In this document: positions 28,976 through 41,705 of the stretch, piece after piece | Layout: each line of letters opens with the position of its first letter | Position numbering within the stretch: the stretch's first letter is position 1 | Assembly (NCBI RefSeq): GCF_023218175.1 | Contig: NZ_JALPTH010000025.1 | Span: forward strand, 52,384-116,383 | DNA: 64,000 bases | Origin: Streptomyces lichenis | Lineage (GTDB): Bacteria; Actinomycetota; Actinomycetes; Streptomycetales; Streptomycetaceae | Direction: 5' to 3' | The notes under the pieces: generated by a model | What the model saw: only the letters and a program-made list of their open reading frames with translations | What the model was told of the DNA's origin: nothing | Databases searched by the model: none | Made by a program: the position numbers and the translations under genes

Positions 28976-29947
28976 GTGTCTGACCCGAACCTGAACGAGT
29001 CCGCCCAGGACGAGCTCGACATCGTCAAGGCGGCCGACGAGGACCAGGCGGAAGCTGCGGACGCCGCCGCCGGCGAGGCCGCCGAGGAAGAGGCGCTGCA
29101 CGTCGAGGACGAGGCGCTGACCGAGGACGAGGCCCTGGTCGAGGAAGAGTCCCTCATCGAGGCCGAGGACGAGGCCCTGGTCGAGGACGACGCCGTGGAG
29201 GCGCAGCCGGTCGCGGTCGCGCAGGACGTCGAGGCCGCGGTGGACGCCGAGGGCGCCGCCGACGCCGAGGACGCCGCGCTGGCCGAGGAGGAGGCGGAGG
29301 CGGAGCCCGACGCCGCGCCCGAGGCCCCGGTCGACCCGGTCGCCGCGCTCCGCGACGAGCTGCGCGGGCTGCCCGGCGAGTGGTACGTGATCCACACCTA
29401 CGCGGGCTACGAGAAGCGCGTGAAGGCCAACCTGGAGCAGCGCGCCGTCTCGCTCAACGTCGAGGACTTCATCTACCAGGCCGAGGTCCCCGAGGAAGAG
29501 ATCGTCCAGATCAAGAACGGCGAGCGGAAGAACGTCCGGCAGAACAAGCTGCCCGGTTACGTCCTCGTCCGCATGGACCTCACCAACGAGTCCTGGGGCG
29601 TCGTCCGCAACACCCCCGGCGTCACCGGCTTCGTGGGCAACGCCTACGACCCGTACCCGCTGACCCTGGACGAGATCGTCAAGATGCTCGCCCCGGAGGC
29701 CGAGGAGAAGGCCGCCCGCGAGGCCGCCGAGGCCGAGGGCAAGCCCGCCCCCGCCCGCAAGGTCGAGGTGCAGGTGCTGGACTTCGAGGTCGGCGACTCG
29801 GTCACCGTCACCGACGGCCCCTTCGCCACCCTCCAGGCCACCATCAACGAGATCAACGCCGACTCCAAGAAGGTCAAGGGCCTGGTGGAGATCTTCGGCC
29901 GCGAGACCCCGGTCGAGCTGAGCTTCGACCAGATCCAGAAGAACTGA
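28976..29947 (+). CDS. nusG: Transcription termination/antitermination factor NusG
   Basis: The 323-aa protein starts at GTG 28976 after AGGAAG. Residues 1 to about 130 form a very acidic Glu/Asp/Ala extension. The NGN domain begins near 133 (GEWYVIHTYAGYEKRVKANL in pieces) and the KOW domain is at the C-terminus (VGDSVTVTDGPFATLQATI). NusG binds elongating RNA polymerase and links it to Rho or ribosomes. Long acidic N-termini are known in Streptomyces NusG. Confidence 0.95.
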   Translation: MSDPNLNESAQDELDIVKAADEDQAEAADAAAGEAAEEEALHVEDEALTEDEALVEEESLIEAEDEALVEDDAVEAQPVAVAQDVEAAVDAEGAADAEDAALAEEEAEAEPDAAPEAPVDPVAALRDELRGLPGEWYVIHTYAGYEKRVKANLEQRAVSLNVEDFIYQAEVPEEEIVQIKNGERKNVRQNKLPGYVLVRMDLTNESWGVVRNTPGVTGFVGNAYDPYPLTLDEIVKMLAPEAEEKAAREAAEAEGKPAPARKVEVQVLDFEVGDSVTVTDGPFATLQATINEINADSKKVKGLVEIFGRETPVELSFDQIQKN

Positions 29948-29964
29948 CGGATCCAAGCAGTCTT

Positions 29965-30012
29965 CCGACAGGTCAGGTCGGCCTCCGGGCCGTGCCTGAC
30001 CTGTCGGTTTTT
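29965..30012 (+). terminator. Strong intrinsic terminator after nusG
   Basis: A 13-bp outer stem (CCGACAGGTCAGG / CCTGACCTGTCGG) with an inner G-C stem is followed by TTTTT. It separates nusG from rplK. Confidence 0.9.
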
Positions 30013-30108
30013 GGCCGTACAGCCATACCCGTTATCGTTGTGCGGTATGCCTCCATCCGGATGACCGGACGGTGGCTGGAAAACTCTCACTAGGACCCGG
30101 AGAGAGCT

Positions 30109-30543
30109 ATGCCTCCCAAGAAGAAGAAGGTCACGGGGCTTATCAAGCTCCAGATCCAGGCCGGCGCGGCCAACCCGGCCCCGCCGGTCGGCCCCGCGCT
30201 GGGCCAGCACGGCGTCAACATCATGGAGTTCTGCAAGGCCTACAACGCCGCGACCGAGTCGCAGCGTGGCATGGTCGTGCCGGTGGAGATCACGGTCTAC
30301 GAGGACCGCTCCTTCACCTTCATCACCAAGACTCCGCCGGCCGCCAAGCTGATCCTCAAGGCCGCGGGTGTGGACAAGGGCTCCGGCGAGCCGCACAAGA
30401 CGAAGGTCGCCAAGCTGACGCGCGACCAGGTCCGCGAGATCGCCACCACGAAGCTCCCCGACCTGAACGCCAACGACCTCGACGCCGCCGAGAAGATCAT
30501 CGCCGGCACCGCCCGTTCCATGGGCATCACCGTCGAGGGCTGA
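30109..30543 (+). CDS. rplK: 50S ribosomal protein L11
   Basis: The 144-aa protein starts at ATG 30109 after GGAGAGA. It opens [19 protein letters not shown], and the Pro-rich hinge with [16 protein letters not shown] is conserved. L11 forms the GTPase-associated centre and is the thiostrepton-binding partner. Upstream, TTGGCC and TATCGT 16 bases apart (about 30010-30037) could be a promoter, but only weakly. Confidence 0.97.
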
Positions 30544-30643
30544 CGTTCCCCGGTCGGAGGCTGAGCATCAGCCCCGTACCCCAGTGGCAGGGCCAGCGCC
30601 GGCCCGGACCACGACTCCACCCCTGAACAACGCAGGAGAAGAA

Positions 30644-31372
30644 GTGAAGCGCAGCAAGGCTCTCCGCAGCGCGGACGCCAAGGTCGACAAGACGCGTAGC
30701 TACGCGCCGCTGGAGGCCGTCCGTATCGCCAAGGACACCGCCGCCACCAAGTTCGACGGCACCGTCGAGGTCGCCTTCCGCCTGGGTGTCGACCCGCGCA
30801 AGGCGGACCAGATGGTCCGTGGCACCGTGAACCTCCCGCACGGCACCGGCAAGACCGCCCGGGTCCTGGTCTTCGCGACCGGTGACCGTGCTGCGGCCGC
30901 GGAGGCCGCCGGCGCCGACATCGTCGGCTCGGACGAACTGATCGACGAGATCTCCAAGGGCCAGCGCCTGAACGAGTTCGACGCGGTCGTCGCCACCCCG
31001 GACCTCATGGGCAAGGTCGGCCGCCTCGGCCGCGTCCTCGGCCCGCGTGGTCTCATGCCGAACCCGAAGACCGGCACCGTCACCATGGACGTCGCCAAGG
31101 CCGTCACCGAGATCAAGGGCGGCAAGATCGAGTTCCGCGTGGACAAGCACTCCAACCTCCACTTCATCATCGGCAAGGTCTCCTTCGACGAGACCAAGCT
31201 GGTGGAGAACTACGCGGCCGCCCTTGAGGAGATCAACCGCCTCAAGCCGTCCGCCGCGAAGGGCCGCTACATCAAGAAGGCGACCCTGACCACCACCATG
31301 GGCCCCGGCATCCCGCTGGACCCGAACCGCACCCGCAACCTCCTCGTCGAGGAGGACCCGGCCGCCGTCTGA
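30644..31372 (+). CDS. rplA: 50S ribosomal protein L1
   Basis: The 242-aa protein starts at GTG 30644 behind AGGAG. It contains GRLGRVLGPRGLMPNPKTGTV (in pieces), the family signature. L1 forms the mobile stalk at the E site and in many bacteria represses its own rplK-rplA mRNA. It follows rplK by 100 bases. Confidence 0.97.
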   Translation: MKRSKALRSADAKVDKTRSYAPLEAVRIAKDTAATKFDGTVEVAFRLGVDPRKADQMVRGTVNLPHGTGKTARVLVFATGDRAAAAEAAGADIVGSDELIDEISKGQRLNEFDAVVATPDLMGKVGRLGRVLGPRGLMPNPKTGTVTMDVAKAVTEIKGGKIEFRVDKHSNLHFIIGKVSFDETKLVENYAAALEEINRLKPSAAKGRYIKKATLTTTMGPGIPLDPNRTRNLLVEEDPAAV

Positions 31373-31405
31373 ACCTGACGACCGCCGCGGGCACCGCGTG
31401 CATCC

Positions 31406-31444
31406 GGCCCCCGTCCCCTCCGCACGCCGGAGGGGACGGGGGCC
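31406..31444 (+). terminator. Intrinsic terminator after rplA
   Basis: Perfect 17-bp arms (31406-31422 and 31428-31444) starting GGCCCCCGTCCCC enclose a 5-nt loop. There is no T-run, which is common in high-GC actinobacteria. Confidence 0.85.
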
Positions 31445-31624
31445 GTCCGCGTGTACGGGGGCGGGGGCGCTCGTGTACGAGGGTTGGAGGCGTTCGGGTA
31501 CGCGGCCGAGGCGGGGGCGGGCGCCACCGGGCCCGTACGGAGCCTCCCGCACCCGTACAGGGTCCGTACGGGCCCGCCCAGGCCCCCCGTCCCGTACGCC
31601 CGCACCGTCGGCCCCGCGCCGCAG

Positions 31625-31699
31625 CCCCGCGCCGGTCCCGCACCGTCGGCCCCGCGCCGGTCCCGCACCGTCGGCCCCGCGCCGGTCCCGCACCGTCGG
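31625..31699. repeat. Three perfect 25-bp tandem repeats in the rplA-rplJ gap
   Basis: Units at 31625-31649, 31650-31674 and 31675-31699 begin CCCCGCGCCGGTCCCGCACC and are identical. A partial copy precedes them near 31600-31620. The region from 31445 to 31720 shows no coding sequence. Confidence 0.85.
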
Positions 31700-31721
31700 C
31701 GCCTCACCCGGATGGCCCGAT

Positions 31722-31751
31722 TTGCATGGCGGCGTACCGCTCCCGTACGCT
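31722..31751 (+). promoter_or_regulatory. Probable rplJ promoter
   Basis: TTGCAT at 31722-31727 and TACGCT at 31746-31751 are separated by 18 nt. This matches the vegetative sigma pattern of Streptomyces. It gives a leader of about 225 nt before rplJ. Confidence 0.6.
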
Positions 31752-31754
31752 TCC

Positions 31755-31920
31755 CCGGAAGCCAAAGACCGCTGGTCGCTGACGTGCGCTCCCGTAGCCG
31801 CGACAGCCGAAGGATTCCGCTGATCGCGGACGGCCTGCGCAGGTGACAGTGGATGAACTCCCAGAATTCCGGTTCTGGTCGAGTCACGCCCCGTGCGCCT
31901 GCGCCGGGGCGTTTCGTTTT
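31755..31920 (+). ncRNA. Putative L10 leader of the rplJ-rplL mRNA with attenuator
   Basis: The transcribed leader contains CCAAAGACCGCTGGTCGCTG, which resembles the folded L10-binding leader of rplJL mRNAs. It ends with an intrinsic terminator hairpin: CGCCCCG at 31887-31893, CGGGGCG at 31905-31911, then TTTCGTTTT. Binding of the L10-L7/L12 complex could shift the fold and control read-through. The exact boundaries are estimated by eye. Confidence 0.6.
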
Positions 31921-31983
31921 GCGCAAGTCTCCTTCCCTTTCAGCGAGCGCGGTCCTGAATCACCCGGAAGGAGGCCGAGGCTC

Positions 31984-32517
31984 ATGGCGAGGCCCGACAA
32001 GGCTGACGCGGTTGCCGAGCTGACGGACAAGTTCCGCAGCTCGAACGCCGCCGTGCTGACCGAGTACCGCGGTCTCACCGTGGCGCAGCTCAAGACGCTG
32101 CGCCGTTCGCTCGGTGAGAACGCCCAGTACGCCGTGGTGAAGAACACGCTGACCAAGATTGCGGCCCGTGAGGCCGGGATCGACTCGCTCGACGACCAGC
32201 TCTTCGCTGGCCCGACGGCGGTCGCCTTCGTCACCGGTGACCCGGTGGAGTCGGCGAAGGGTCTCCGTGACTTCGCCAAGGACAACCCCAACCTGATCAT
32301 CAAGGGCGGTGTCCTTGACGGCAAGGCGCTGTCCGCCGATGAGATCAAGAAGCTCGCGGACCTCGAGTCCCGCGAGGTTCTGCTCGCCAAGCTGGCGGGT
32401 GCCATGAAGGGCAAGCAGTCCCAGACTGCCGCGCTCTTCCAGGCGCTCCCCTCGAAGCTCGTCCGCACCGTGGAAGCGCTTCGTGCCAAGCAGGACGAGC
32501 AGGGCGGTGCCGAGTAA
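31984..32517 (+). CDS. rplJ: 50S ribosomal protein L10
   Basis: The 177-aa protein starts at ATG 31984 after GGAAGGAGG. Typical segments include VLTEYRGLTVAQLKTLR and VVKNTLTKIAA. It anchors the L7/L12 dimers of the stalk and is likely to regulate its own leader. Confidence 0.97.
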   Translation: MARPDKADAVAELTDKFRSSNAAVLTEYRGLTVAQLKTLRRSLGENAQYAVVKNTLTKIAAREAGIDSLDDQLFAGPTAVAFVTGDPVESAKGLRDFAKDNPNLIIKGGVLDGKALSADEIKKLADLESREVLLAKLAGAMKGKQSQTAALFQALPSKLVRTVEALRAKQDEQGGAE

Positions 32518-32633
32518 CTCGGCTCGCTTTCTGACTCCTGCCGCCTGAGGCGGCGGGGGTCGCAGCGGGCCGACGTACGCCCGCCTCACCCAGTACATCC
32601 GGCACCAGCCGAATTAGTGGAAGGACCGCCATC

Positions 32634-33017
32634 ATGGCGAAGCTCTCTCAGGACGACCTGCTCGCTCAGTTCGAGGAGATGACCCTCATCGAGCTCTCCG
32701 AGTTCGTGAAGGCCTTCGAGGACAAGTTCGACGTCACCGCCGCCGCTCCGGTCGCCGTCGCCGCCGGTGTCCCCGGTGCCCCGGCCGCCGAGGCCGCCGA
32801 GGAGCAGGACGAGTTCGACGTCATCCTCACCGGTGCCGGCGACAAGAAGATCCAGGTCATCAAGGTCGTGCGCGAGCTGACCTCGCTGGGTCTGAAGGAG
32901 GCCAAGGACCTCGTGGACGGCACCCCGAAGCCGGTCCTGGAGAAGGTCACCAAGGAGGCCGCCGAGAAGGCTGCCGAGTCCCTCAAGGCCGCCGGCGCCG
33001 GCGTCGAGGTCAAGTGA
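32634..33017 (+). CDS. rplL: 50S ribosomal protein L7/L12
   Basis: The 127-aa protein starts at ATG 32634 after GGAAGG. It has an N-terminal dimerisation domain, an Ala-rich hinge (AAAPVAVAAGVPGAPAAEAA) and a C-terminal domain ending EKAAESLKAAGAGVEVK. It recruits translation GTPases. Confidence 0.97.
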   Translation: MAKLSQDDLLAQFEEMTLIELSEFVKAFEDKFDVTAAAPVAVAAGVPGAPAAEAAEEQDEFDVILTGAGDKKIQVIKVVRELTSLGLKEAKDLVDGTPKPVLEKVTKEAAEKAAESLKAAGAGVEVK

Positions 33018-33090
33018 CTCTCCTTCGGGTCCGATGACTCGATGAGCGGGGCCTGAGCGCTCCGTACGGCGCCCGTCAGCGGGCGTCCCC

Positions 33091-33122
33091 AAGGGCGATC
33101 ACCCATCCGGGTGGTCGCCCTT
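33091..33122 (+). terminator. Terminator after rplL
   Basis: Arms of 14 nt (AAGGGCGATCACCC and GGGTGGTCGCCCTT, one wobble) enclose a 4-nt loop. It ends the rplJL unit before the rpoB control region. Confidence 0.85.
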
Positions 33123-33371
33123 CGGCGTACCCGGGACAGGTGGGGCGGCTGCCTTGCACCGTGCCGCACGGGGGGTATGGTGATCTTCGCCGTGCGCCGC
33201 GCGGGGCCGAGGGCCTTGACGAACCGCACGCGGCGCGCAATTCTCAGGACGCGCCGTCACAACGGTCCGCATCCGAGGCATGGATCGACGGCGCAGTGGG
33301 AAGTATCGATGTGCGCCGACGGCGCGAGGGCCGTGGAGTTGAGAACAACGAGGGATGCGATTTACTCGCCC

Positions 33372-33400
33372 TGGACATCAGTGAGCCATGTGGCTACACT
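33372..33400 (+). promoter_or_regulatory. Probable rpoB promoter and long leader
   Basis: TGGACA at 33372-33377 and TACACT at 33395-33400 have a 17-nt spacer, a good vegetative match. The resulting leader to the TTG start at 33580 is about 170 nt and has no gene. The region from 33123 to 33371 is otherwise empty except for a weak TTGACG at 33216. Confidence 0.75.
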
Positions 33401-33579
33401 GTCCCTTTGCGCTGCCTGTTAGCTGCTCCCTGCCCGTCACCAGGGGCATACCCTCGTAAGAACATCGTCGGCCTACCTCTCTGACCTGGTCTTCCACCAG
33501 GATGTGGAGTGTTCGCCGATATGTCCGCCGAGGGGCCGGTACGCGCGTAGTGAGTCCGAGCCCTCGGAAGGACCCCCTC

Positions 33580-36500
33580 TTGGCCGCCTCGCGCAACGCC
33601 TCGACCGCGAATACGAACAACGGCGCCAGCACCGCCCCGCTGCGCATCTCCTTTGCAAAGATCAAGGAGCCCCTCGAGGTTCCGAACCTGCTCGCTCTGC
33701 AGACCGAGAGCTTTGACTGGCTGCTCGGCAACGCGGCGTGGAAGGCTCGTGTCGAGGCCGCTCTGGAGTCCGGACAGGACGTTCCCACCAAGTCCGGTCT
33801 GGAGGAGATCTTCGAGGAGATCTCTCCGATCGAGGACTTCTCCGGGTCGATGTCGCTGACCTTCCGCGACCACCGTTTCGAGCCCCCGAAGAACTCCATC
33901 GACGAGTGCAAGGAGCGCGACTTCACGTTCGCCGCGCCGCTCTTCGTCACGGCCGAGTTCACCAACAACGAGACCGGCGAGATCAAGTCCCAGACGGTCT
34001 TCATGGGCGACTTCCCGCTCATGACCAACAAGGGCACCTTCGTCATCAACGGCACCGAGCGTGTCGTGGTGTCCCAGCTGGTCCGCTCGCCCGGTGTCTA
34101 CTTCGACTCCTCCATCGACAAGACGTCCGACAAGGACATCTTCTCCGCCAAGATCATCCCGTCCCGGGGTGCCTGGCTGGAGATGGAGATCGACAAGCGC
34201 GACATGGTCGGTGTGCGCATCGACCGCAAGCGCAAGCAGTCCGTCACCGTCCTCCTCAAGGCGCTCGGCTGGACCACCGAGCAGATCCTCCAGGAGTTCG
34301 GCGAGTACGAGTCCATGCGCGCCACCCTGGAGAAGGACCACACCCAGGGCCAGGACGACGCGCTGCTCGACATCTACCGCAAGCTGCGCCCGGGCGAGCC
34401 GCCGACCCGTGAGGCCGCGCAGACGCTGCTGGAGAACCTCTACTTCAACCCCAAGCGCTACGACCTGGCGAAGGTCGGCCGCTACAAGGTCAACAAGAAG
34501 CTCGGCGCGGACGAGCCGCTGGACGCCGGCGTGCTCACCACCGACGACGTCATCGCCACCATCAAGTACCTGGTCAAGCTGCACGCCGGCGAGACCGAGA
34601 CGACCGGCGAGAACGGCACCGAGATCGTCGTCGAGACCGACGACATCGACCACTTCGGCAACCGCCGCCTGCGCAACGTCGGCGAGCTGATCCAGAACCA
34701 GGTCCGTACGGGTCTCGCCCGTATGGAGCGGGTCGTGCGCGAGCGCATGACCACCCAGGACGTCGAGGCGATCACGCCGCAGACCCTGATCAACATCCGG
34801 CCGGTCGTCGCCTCCATCAAGGAGTTCTTCGGCACCAGCCAGCTGTCGCAGTTCATGGACCAGAACAACCCGCTCTCGGGCCTGACCCACAAGCGCCGCC
34901 TCTCGGCGCTGGGCCCCGGCGGTCTGTCCCGTGAGCGGGCCGGCTTCGAGGTCCGCGACGTGCACCCGTCCCACTACGGACGCATGTGCCCGATCGAGAC
35001 CCCCGAAGGCCCGAACATCGGTCTGATCGGTTCGCTCGCCTCCTACGGCCGGGTCAACGCCTTCGGCTTCGTGGAGACCCCGTACCGCAAGGTCGTCGAG
35101 GGTCAGGTCACCGACGAGGTGGACTACCTGACCGCCGACGAGGAGGACCGCTTCGTCATCGCGCAGGCCAACGCGCCGCTCAATGACGACCTCCGCTTCG
35201 AGGAGGCCCGCGTCCTGGTCCGCCGCCGTGGCGGCGAGGTCGACTACGTCGCGCCCGACGACGTGGACTACATGGACGTCTCGCCGCGCCAGATGGTGTC
35301 GGTCGCGACCGCCATGATCCCGTTCCTGGAGCACGACGACGCCAACCGCGCCCTGATGGGCGCGAACATGATGCGCCAGGCCGTTCCGCTGATCAAGGCG
35401 GAGGCCCCGCTGGTCGGCACCGGCATGGAGTACCGCTGCGCCACCGACGCCGGCGACGTCATCAAGGCGGAGAAGGACGGTGTCATCCAGGAGGTCTCGG
35501 CCGACTACGTCACCGTCGCCAACGACGACGGCACGTACACCACGTACCGCATCGCCAAGTTCTCCCGCTCCAACCAGGGCACCTCGGTCAACCAGAAGGT
35601 CGTCGTCTCCGAGGGCGACCGGGTGATCGAGGGCCAGGTGCTGGCCGACGGCCCCGCCACCGAGAACGGCGAGATGGCGCTCGGCAAGAACCTGCTGGTC
35701 GCCTTCATGCCGTGGGAGGGCCACAACTACGAGGACGCGATCATCCTGTCGCAGCGCCTCGTGCAGGACGACGTCCTCTCCTCGATCCACATCGAGGAGC
35801 ACGAGGTCGACGCCCGTGACACCAAGCTGGGCCCCGAGGAGATCACCCGGGACATCCCGAACGTCTCCGAGGAGGTCCTCGCCGACCTCGACGAGCGCGG
35901 CATCATCCGCATCGGTGCCGAGGTCGTCGCCGGCGACATCCTGGTCGGCAAGGTCACCCCGAAGGGCGAGACCGAGCTGACCCCGGAGGAGCGCCTGCTC
36001 CGCGCGATCTTCGGCGAGAAGGCGCGCGAGGTCCGCGACACCTCGCTGAAGGTGCCGCACGGCGAGACCGGCAAGATCATCGGCGTGCGCGTCTTCGACC
36101 GCGAGGAGGGCGACGAGCTGCCCCCGGGCGTCAACCAGCTCGTCCGCGTCTACGTGGCCCAGAAGCGCAAGATCACCGACGGTGACAAGCTCGCCGGCCG
36201 CCACGGCAACAAGGGCGTCATCTCCAAGATCCTGCCGATCGAGGACATGCCGTTCCTGGAGGACGGCACCCCGGTCGACATCATCCTCAACCCGCTCGGC
36301 GTCCCGTCCCGGATGAACCCGGGACAGGTTTTGGAGATCCACCTCGGCTGGCTCGCCAGCCGCGGCTGGGACGTCTCCGGCCTCGCCGACGACTGGGCGC
36401 AGCGCCTCCAGGCCATCGGCGCCGACTCGGTCGCCCCGGGCACCAACGTCGCCACCCCGGTGTTCGACGGCGCCCGCGAGGACGAGCTGGCCGGCCTGCT

Positions 36501-37065
36501 CCAGCACACCATCCCCAACCGGGACGGTGAGCGGATGGTGGAGCCCACCGGCAAGGCCCGGATGTTCGACGGCCGCTCCGGCGAGCCGTTCCCGGACCCG
36601 ATCTCGGTCGGGTACATGTACATCCTCAAGCTGCACCACCTGGTCGACGACAAGCTGCACGCCCGGTCGACCGGCCCGTACTCGATGATCACCCAGCAGC
36701 CGCTGGGTGGTAAGGCCCAGTTCGGTGGCCAGCGGTTCGGTGAGATGGAGGTGTGGGCGCTGGAGGCTTACGGCGCCGCGTACGCCCTCCAGGAGCTGCT
36801 GACCATCAAGTCCGACGACGTCACCGGCCGTGTGAAGGTCTACGAGGCCATCGTCAAGGGCGAGAACATCCCTGAGCCCGGCATCCCCGAGTCCTTCAAG
36901 GTGCTCATCAAGGAGATGCAGTCCCTGTGCCTCAACGTGGAGGTGCTGTCCTCGGACGGCATGTCCATCGAGATGCGCGACACCGACGAGGACGTCTTCC
37001 GCGCGGCGGAGGAGCTCGGCATCGACCTGTCGCGGCGCGAGCCGAGCAGCGTCGAAGAGGTCTGA
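33580..37065 (+). CDS. rpoB: DNA-directed RNA polymerase subunit beta
   Basis: The 1161-aa protein starts at TTG 33580, 7 nt after GGAAGGA, giving L/M-AASRNASTANTNN. This length and start agree with Streptomyces RpoB. The upstream frame from 33502 lacks a comparable ribosome site. The rifampicin region SQLSQFMDQNNPLSGLTHKR...SALGPGG reads as the sensitive wild type. The active-site region with GDKLAGRHGNKGV is intact. It is co-transcribed with rpoC. Confidence 0.98.
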   Translation: MAASRNASTANTNNGASTAPLRISFAKIKEPLEVPNLLALQTESFDWLLGNAAWKARVEAALESGQDVPTKSGLEEIFEEISPIEDFSGSMSLTFRDHRFEPPKNSIDECKERDFTFAAPLFVTAEFTNNETGEIKSQTVFMGDFPLMTNKGTFVINGTERVVVSQLVRSPGVYFDSSIDKTSDKDIFSAKIIPSRGAWLEMEIDKRDMVGVRIDRKRKQSVTVLLKALGWTTEQILQEFGEYESMRATLEKDHTQGQDDALLDIYRKLRPGEPPTREAAQTLLENLYFNPKRYDLAKVGRYKVNKKLGADEPLDAGVLTTDDVIATIKYLVKLHAGETETTGENGTEIVVETDDIDHFGNRRLRNVGELIQNQVRTGLARMERVVRERMTTQDVEAITPQTLINIRPVVASIKEFFGTSQLSQFMDQNNPLSGLTHKRRLSALGPGGLSRERAGFEVRDVHPSHYGRMCPIETPEGPNIGLIGSLASYGRVNAFGFVETPYRKVVEGQVTDEVDYLTADEEDRFVIAQANAPLNDDLRFEEARVLVRRRGGEVDYVAPDDVDYMDVSPRQMVSVATAMIPFLEHDDANRALMGANMMRQAVPLIKAEAPLVGTGMEYRCATDAGDVIKAEKDGVIQEVSADYVTVANDDGTYTTYRIAKFSRSNQGTSVNQKVVVSEGDRVIEGQVLADGPATENGEMALGKNLLVAFMPWEGHNYEDAIILSQRLVQDDVLSSIHIEEHEVDARDTKLGPEEITRDIPNVSEEVLADLDERGIIRIGAEVVAGDILVGKVTPKGETELTPEERLLRAIFGEKAREVRDTSLKVPHGETGKIIGVRVFDREEGDELPPGVNQLVRVYVAQKRKITDGDKLAGRHGNKGVISKILPIEDMPFLEDGTPVDIILNPLGVPSRMNPGQVLEIHLGWLASRGWDVSGLADDWAQRLQAIGADSVAPGTNVATPVFDGAREDELAGLLQHTIPNRDGERMVEPTGKARMFDGRSGEPFPDPISVGYMYILKLHHLVDDKLHARSTGPYSMITQQPLGGKAQFGGQRFGEMEVWALEAYGAAYALQELLTIKSDDVTGRVKVYEAIVKGENIPEPGIPESFKVLIKEMQSLCLNVEVLSSDGMSIEMRDTDEDVFRAAEELGIDLSRREPSSVEEV

Positions 37066-37203
37066 CGGGCCCGGCCGGGGCTCCGAACCAGGAGCCCCGG
37101 CCGTCCCCGGGACCGTACAGACCATGATTGAGCGCCCCATTACGTTCGCTGATCTTCACTCGCTGATCACGAGGGGCACGACCCTGAGAGGGATTGACGC
37201 ATA

Positions 37204-41103
<3,900 letters not shown>

Positions 41104-41114
41104 GTAGCGATACG

Positions 41115-41152
41115 AAGGGCGGCCACTCCCGAGGCTGGGGGTGGCCGCCCTT
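41115..41152. terminator. Bidirectional terminator between rpoC and the tail cluster
   Basis: Perfect 12-bp arms AAGGGCGGCCAC and GTGGCCGCCCTT with further inner G-C pairs are flanked by A and T runs on both sides. It could stop both rpoC and the convergent tail operon. Confidence 0.85.
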
Positions 41153-41169
41153 CGGCGTACGGCGGGGTC

Positions 41170-41433
41170 TCAACGGCCGGTGGCCGTCCAGAGGGCGAGG
41201 ACCAGCCCGGCGGCGGCGATCAGCACCGAGACACTGGCCAGTGGCCAGCGGGAGTGCTCCAGGGCGTCCAGCCGGGCCTCGTGGTCGGCCAGCTGCTTGT
41301 CGGTCTGGTCGCTGCGCTGGACCAGCAGGGCGAGCGAGCCGTCGGCGCGGGCGAACCCTGCCTCCACGGTGCCCCGCAGCCGCTCCAGCTCCAGGGTGAC
41401 CATGATCGGGTCGTTGCGGTCAGTTCCGTTCAT
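41170..41433 (-). CDS. Small coiled-coil protein with C-terminal membrane helix (lysis-cassette type)
   Basis: The 87-aa protein starts at ATG 41433. Residues 10-60 form a charged amphipathic helix (ELERLRGTVEAGFARADGSL). Residues 65-85 are a single membrane span. The layout resembles XhlA-like accessory lysis proteins and other small phage membrane proteins placed next to holins. It overlaps the holin gene by 14 bp and is the last gene of the tail operon. Confidence 0.65.
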   Translation of the reverse strand: MNGTDRNDPIMVTLELERLRGTVEAGFARADGSLALLVQRSDQTDKQLADHEARLDALEHSRWPLASVSVLIAAAGLVLALWTATGR

Positions 41434-41683
41434 GGGCGGCCCCCGGGGCGTGGACGGTGTGCGGGCCCTCGGCCGCCTCGGTGCGGAGCCAGCGGGGCAG
41501 CAGCGCCTGTACGGCGGGCAGGGCCATCACCCGGGTCAGCGCCCCCGCGGCGGCCAGTGCCCCGGCGACCCAGGGCAGGGCGGCCGGCAGCCCGGCCGCC
41601 TCCACGACGGCGGGCAGGACGACGGCGAGCGCGAGGGCGGTCTGCAGCACGGTACGGGCCGTGCGCTTGGCGGTGTCGGACAC
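41420..41683 (-). CDS. Probable holin
   Basis: The 87-aa protein starts at GTG 41683 after GGAGGGGAG. Two hydrophobic segments (residues 12-28 and 35-55) precede a charged C-terminus, a class II holin layout. It sits directly after the endolysin gene, as in phage lysis cassettes. It would permeabilise the membrane to release the amidase. Confidence 0.75.
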   Translation of the reverse strand: MSDTAKRTARTVLQTALALAVVLPAVVEAAGLPAALPWVAGALAAAGALTRVMALPAVQALLPRWLRTEAAEGPHTVHAPGAAHERN

Positions 41684-41705
41684 GGGATCTCCCCTCCTCG
41701 GGACG

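Noticed and set aside
31600..31699. CRISPR array between rplA and rplJ.
   Set aside because: Three directly adjacent 25-bp units have no spacers between them.
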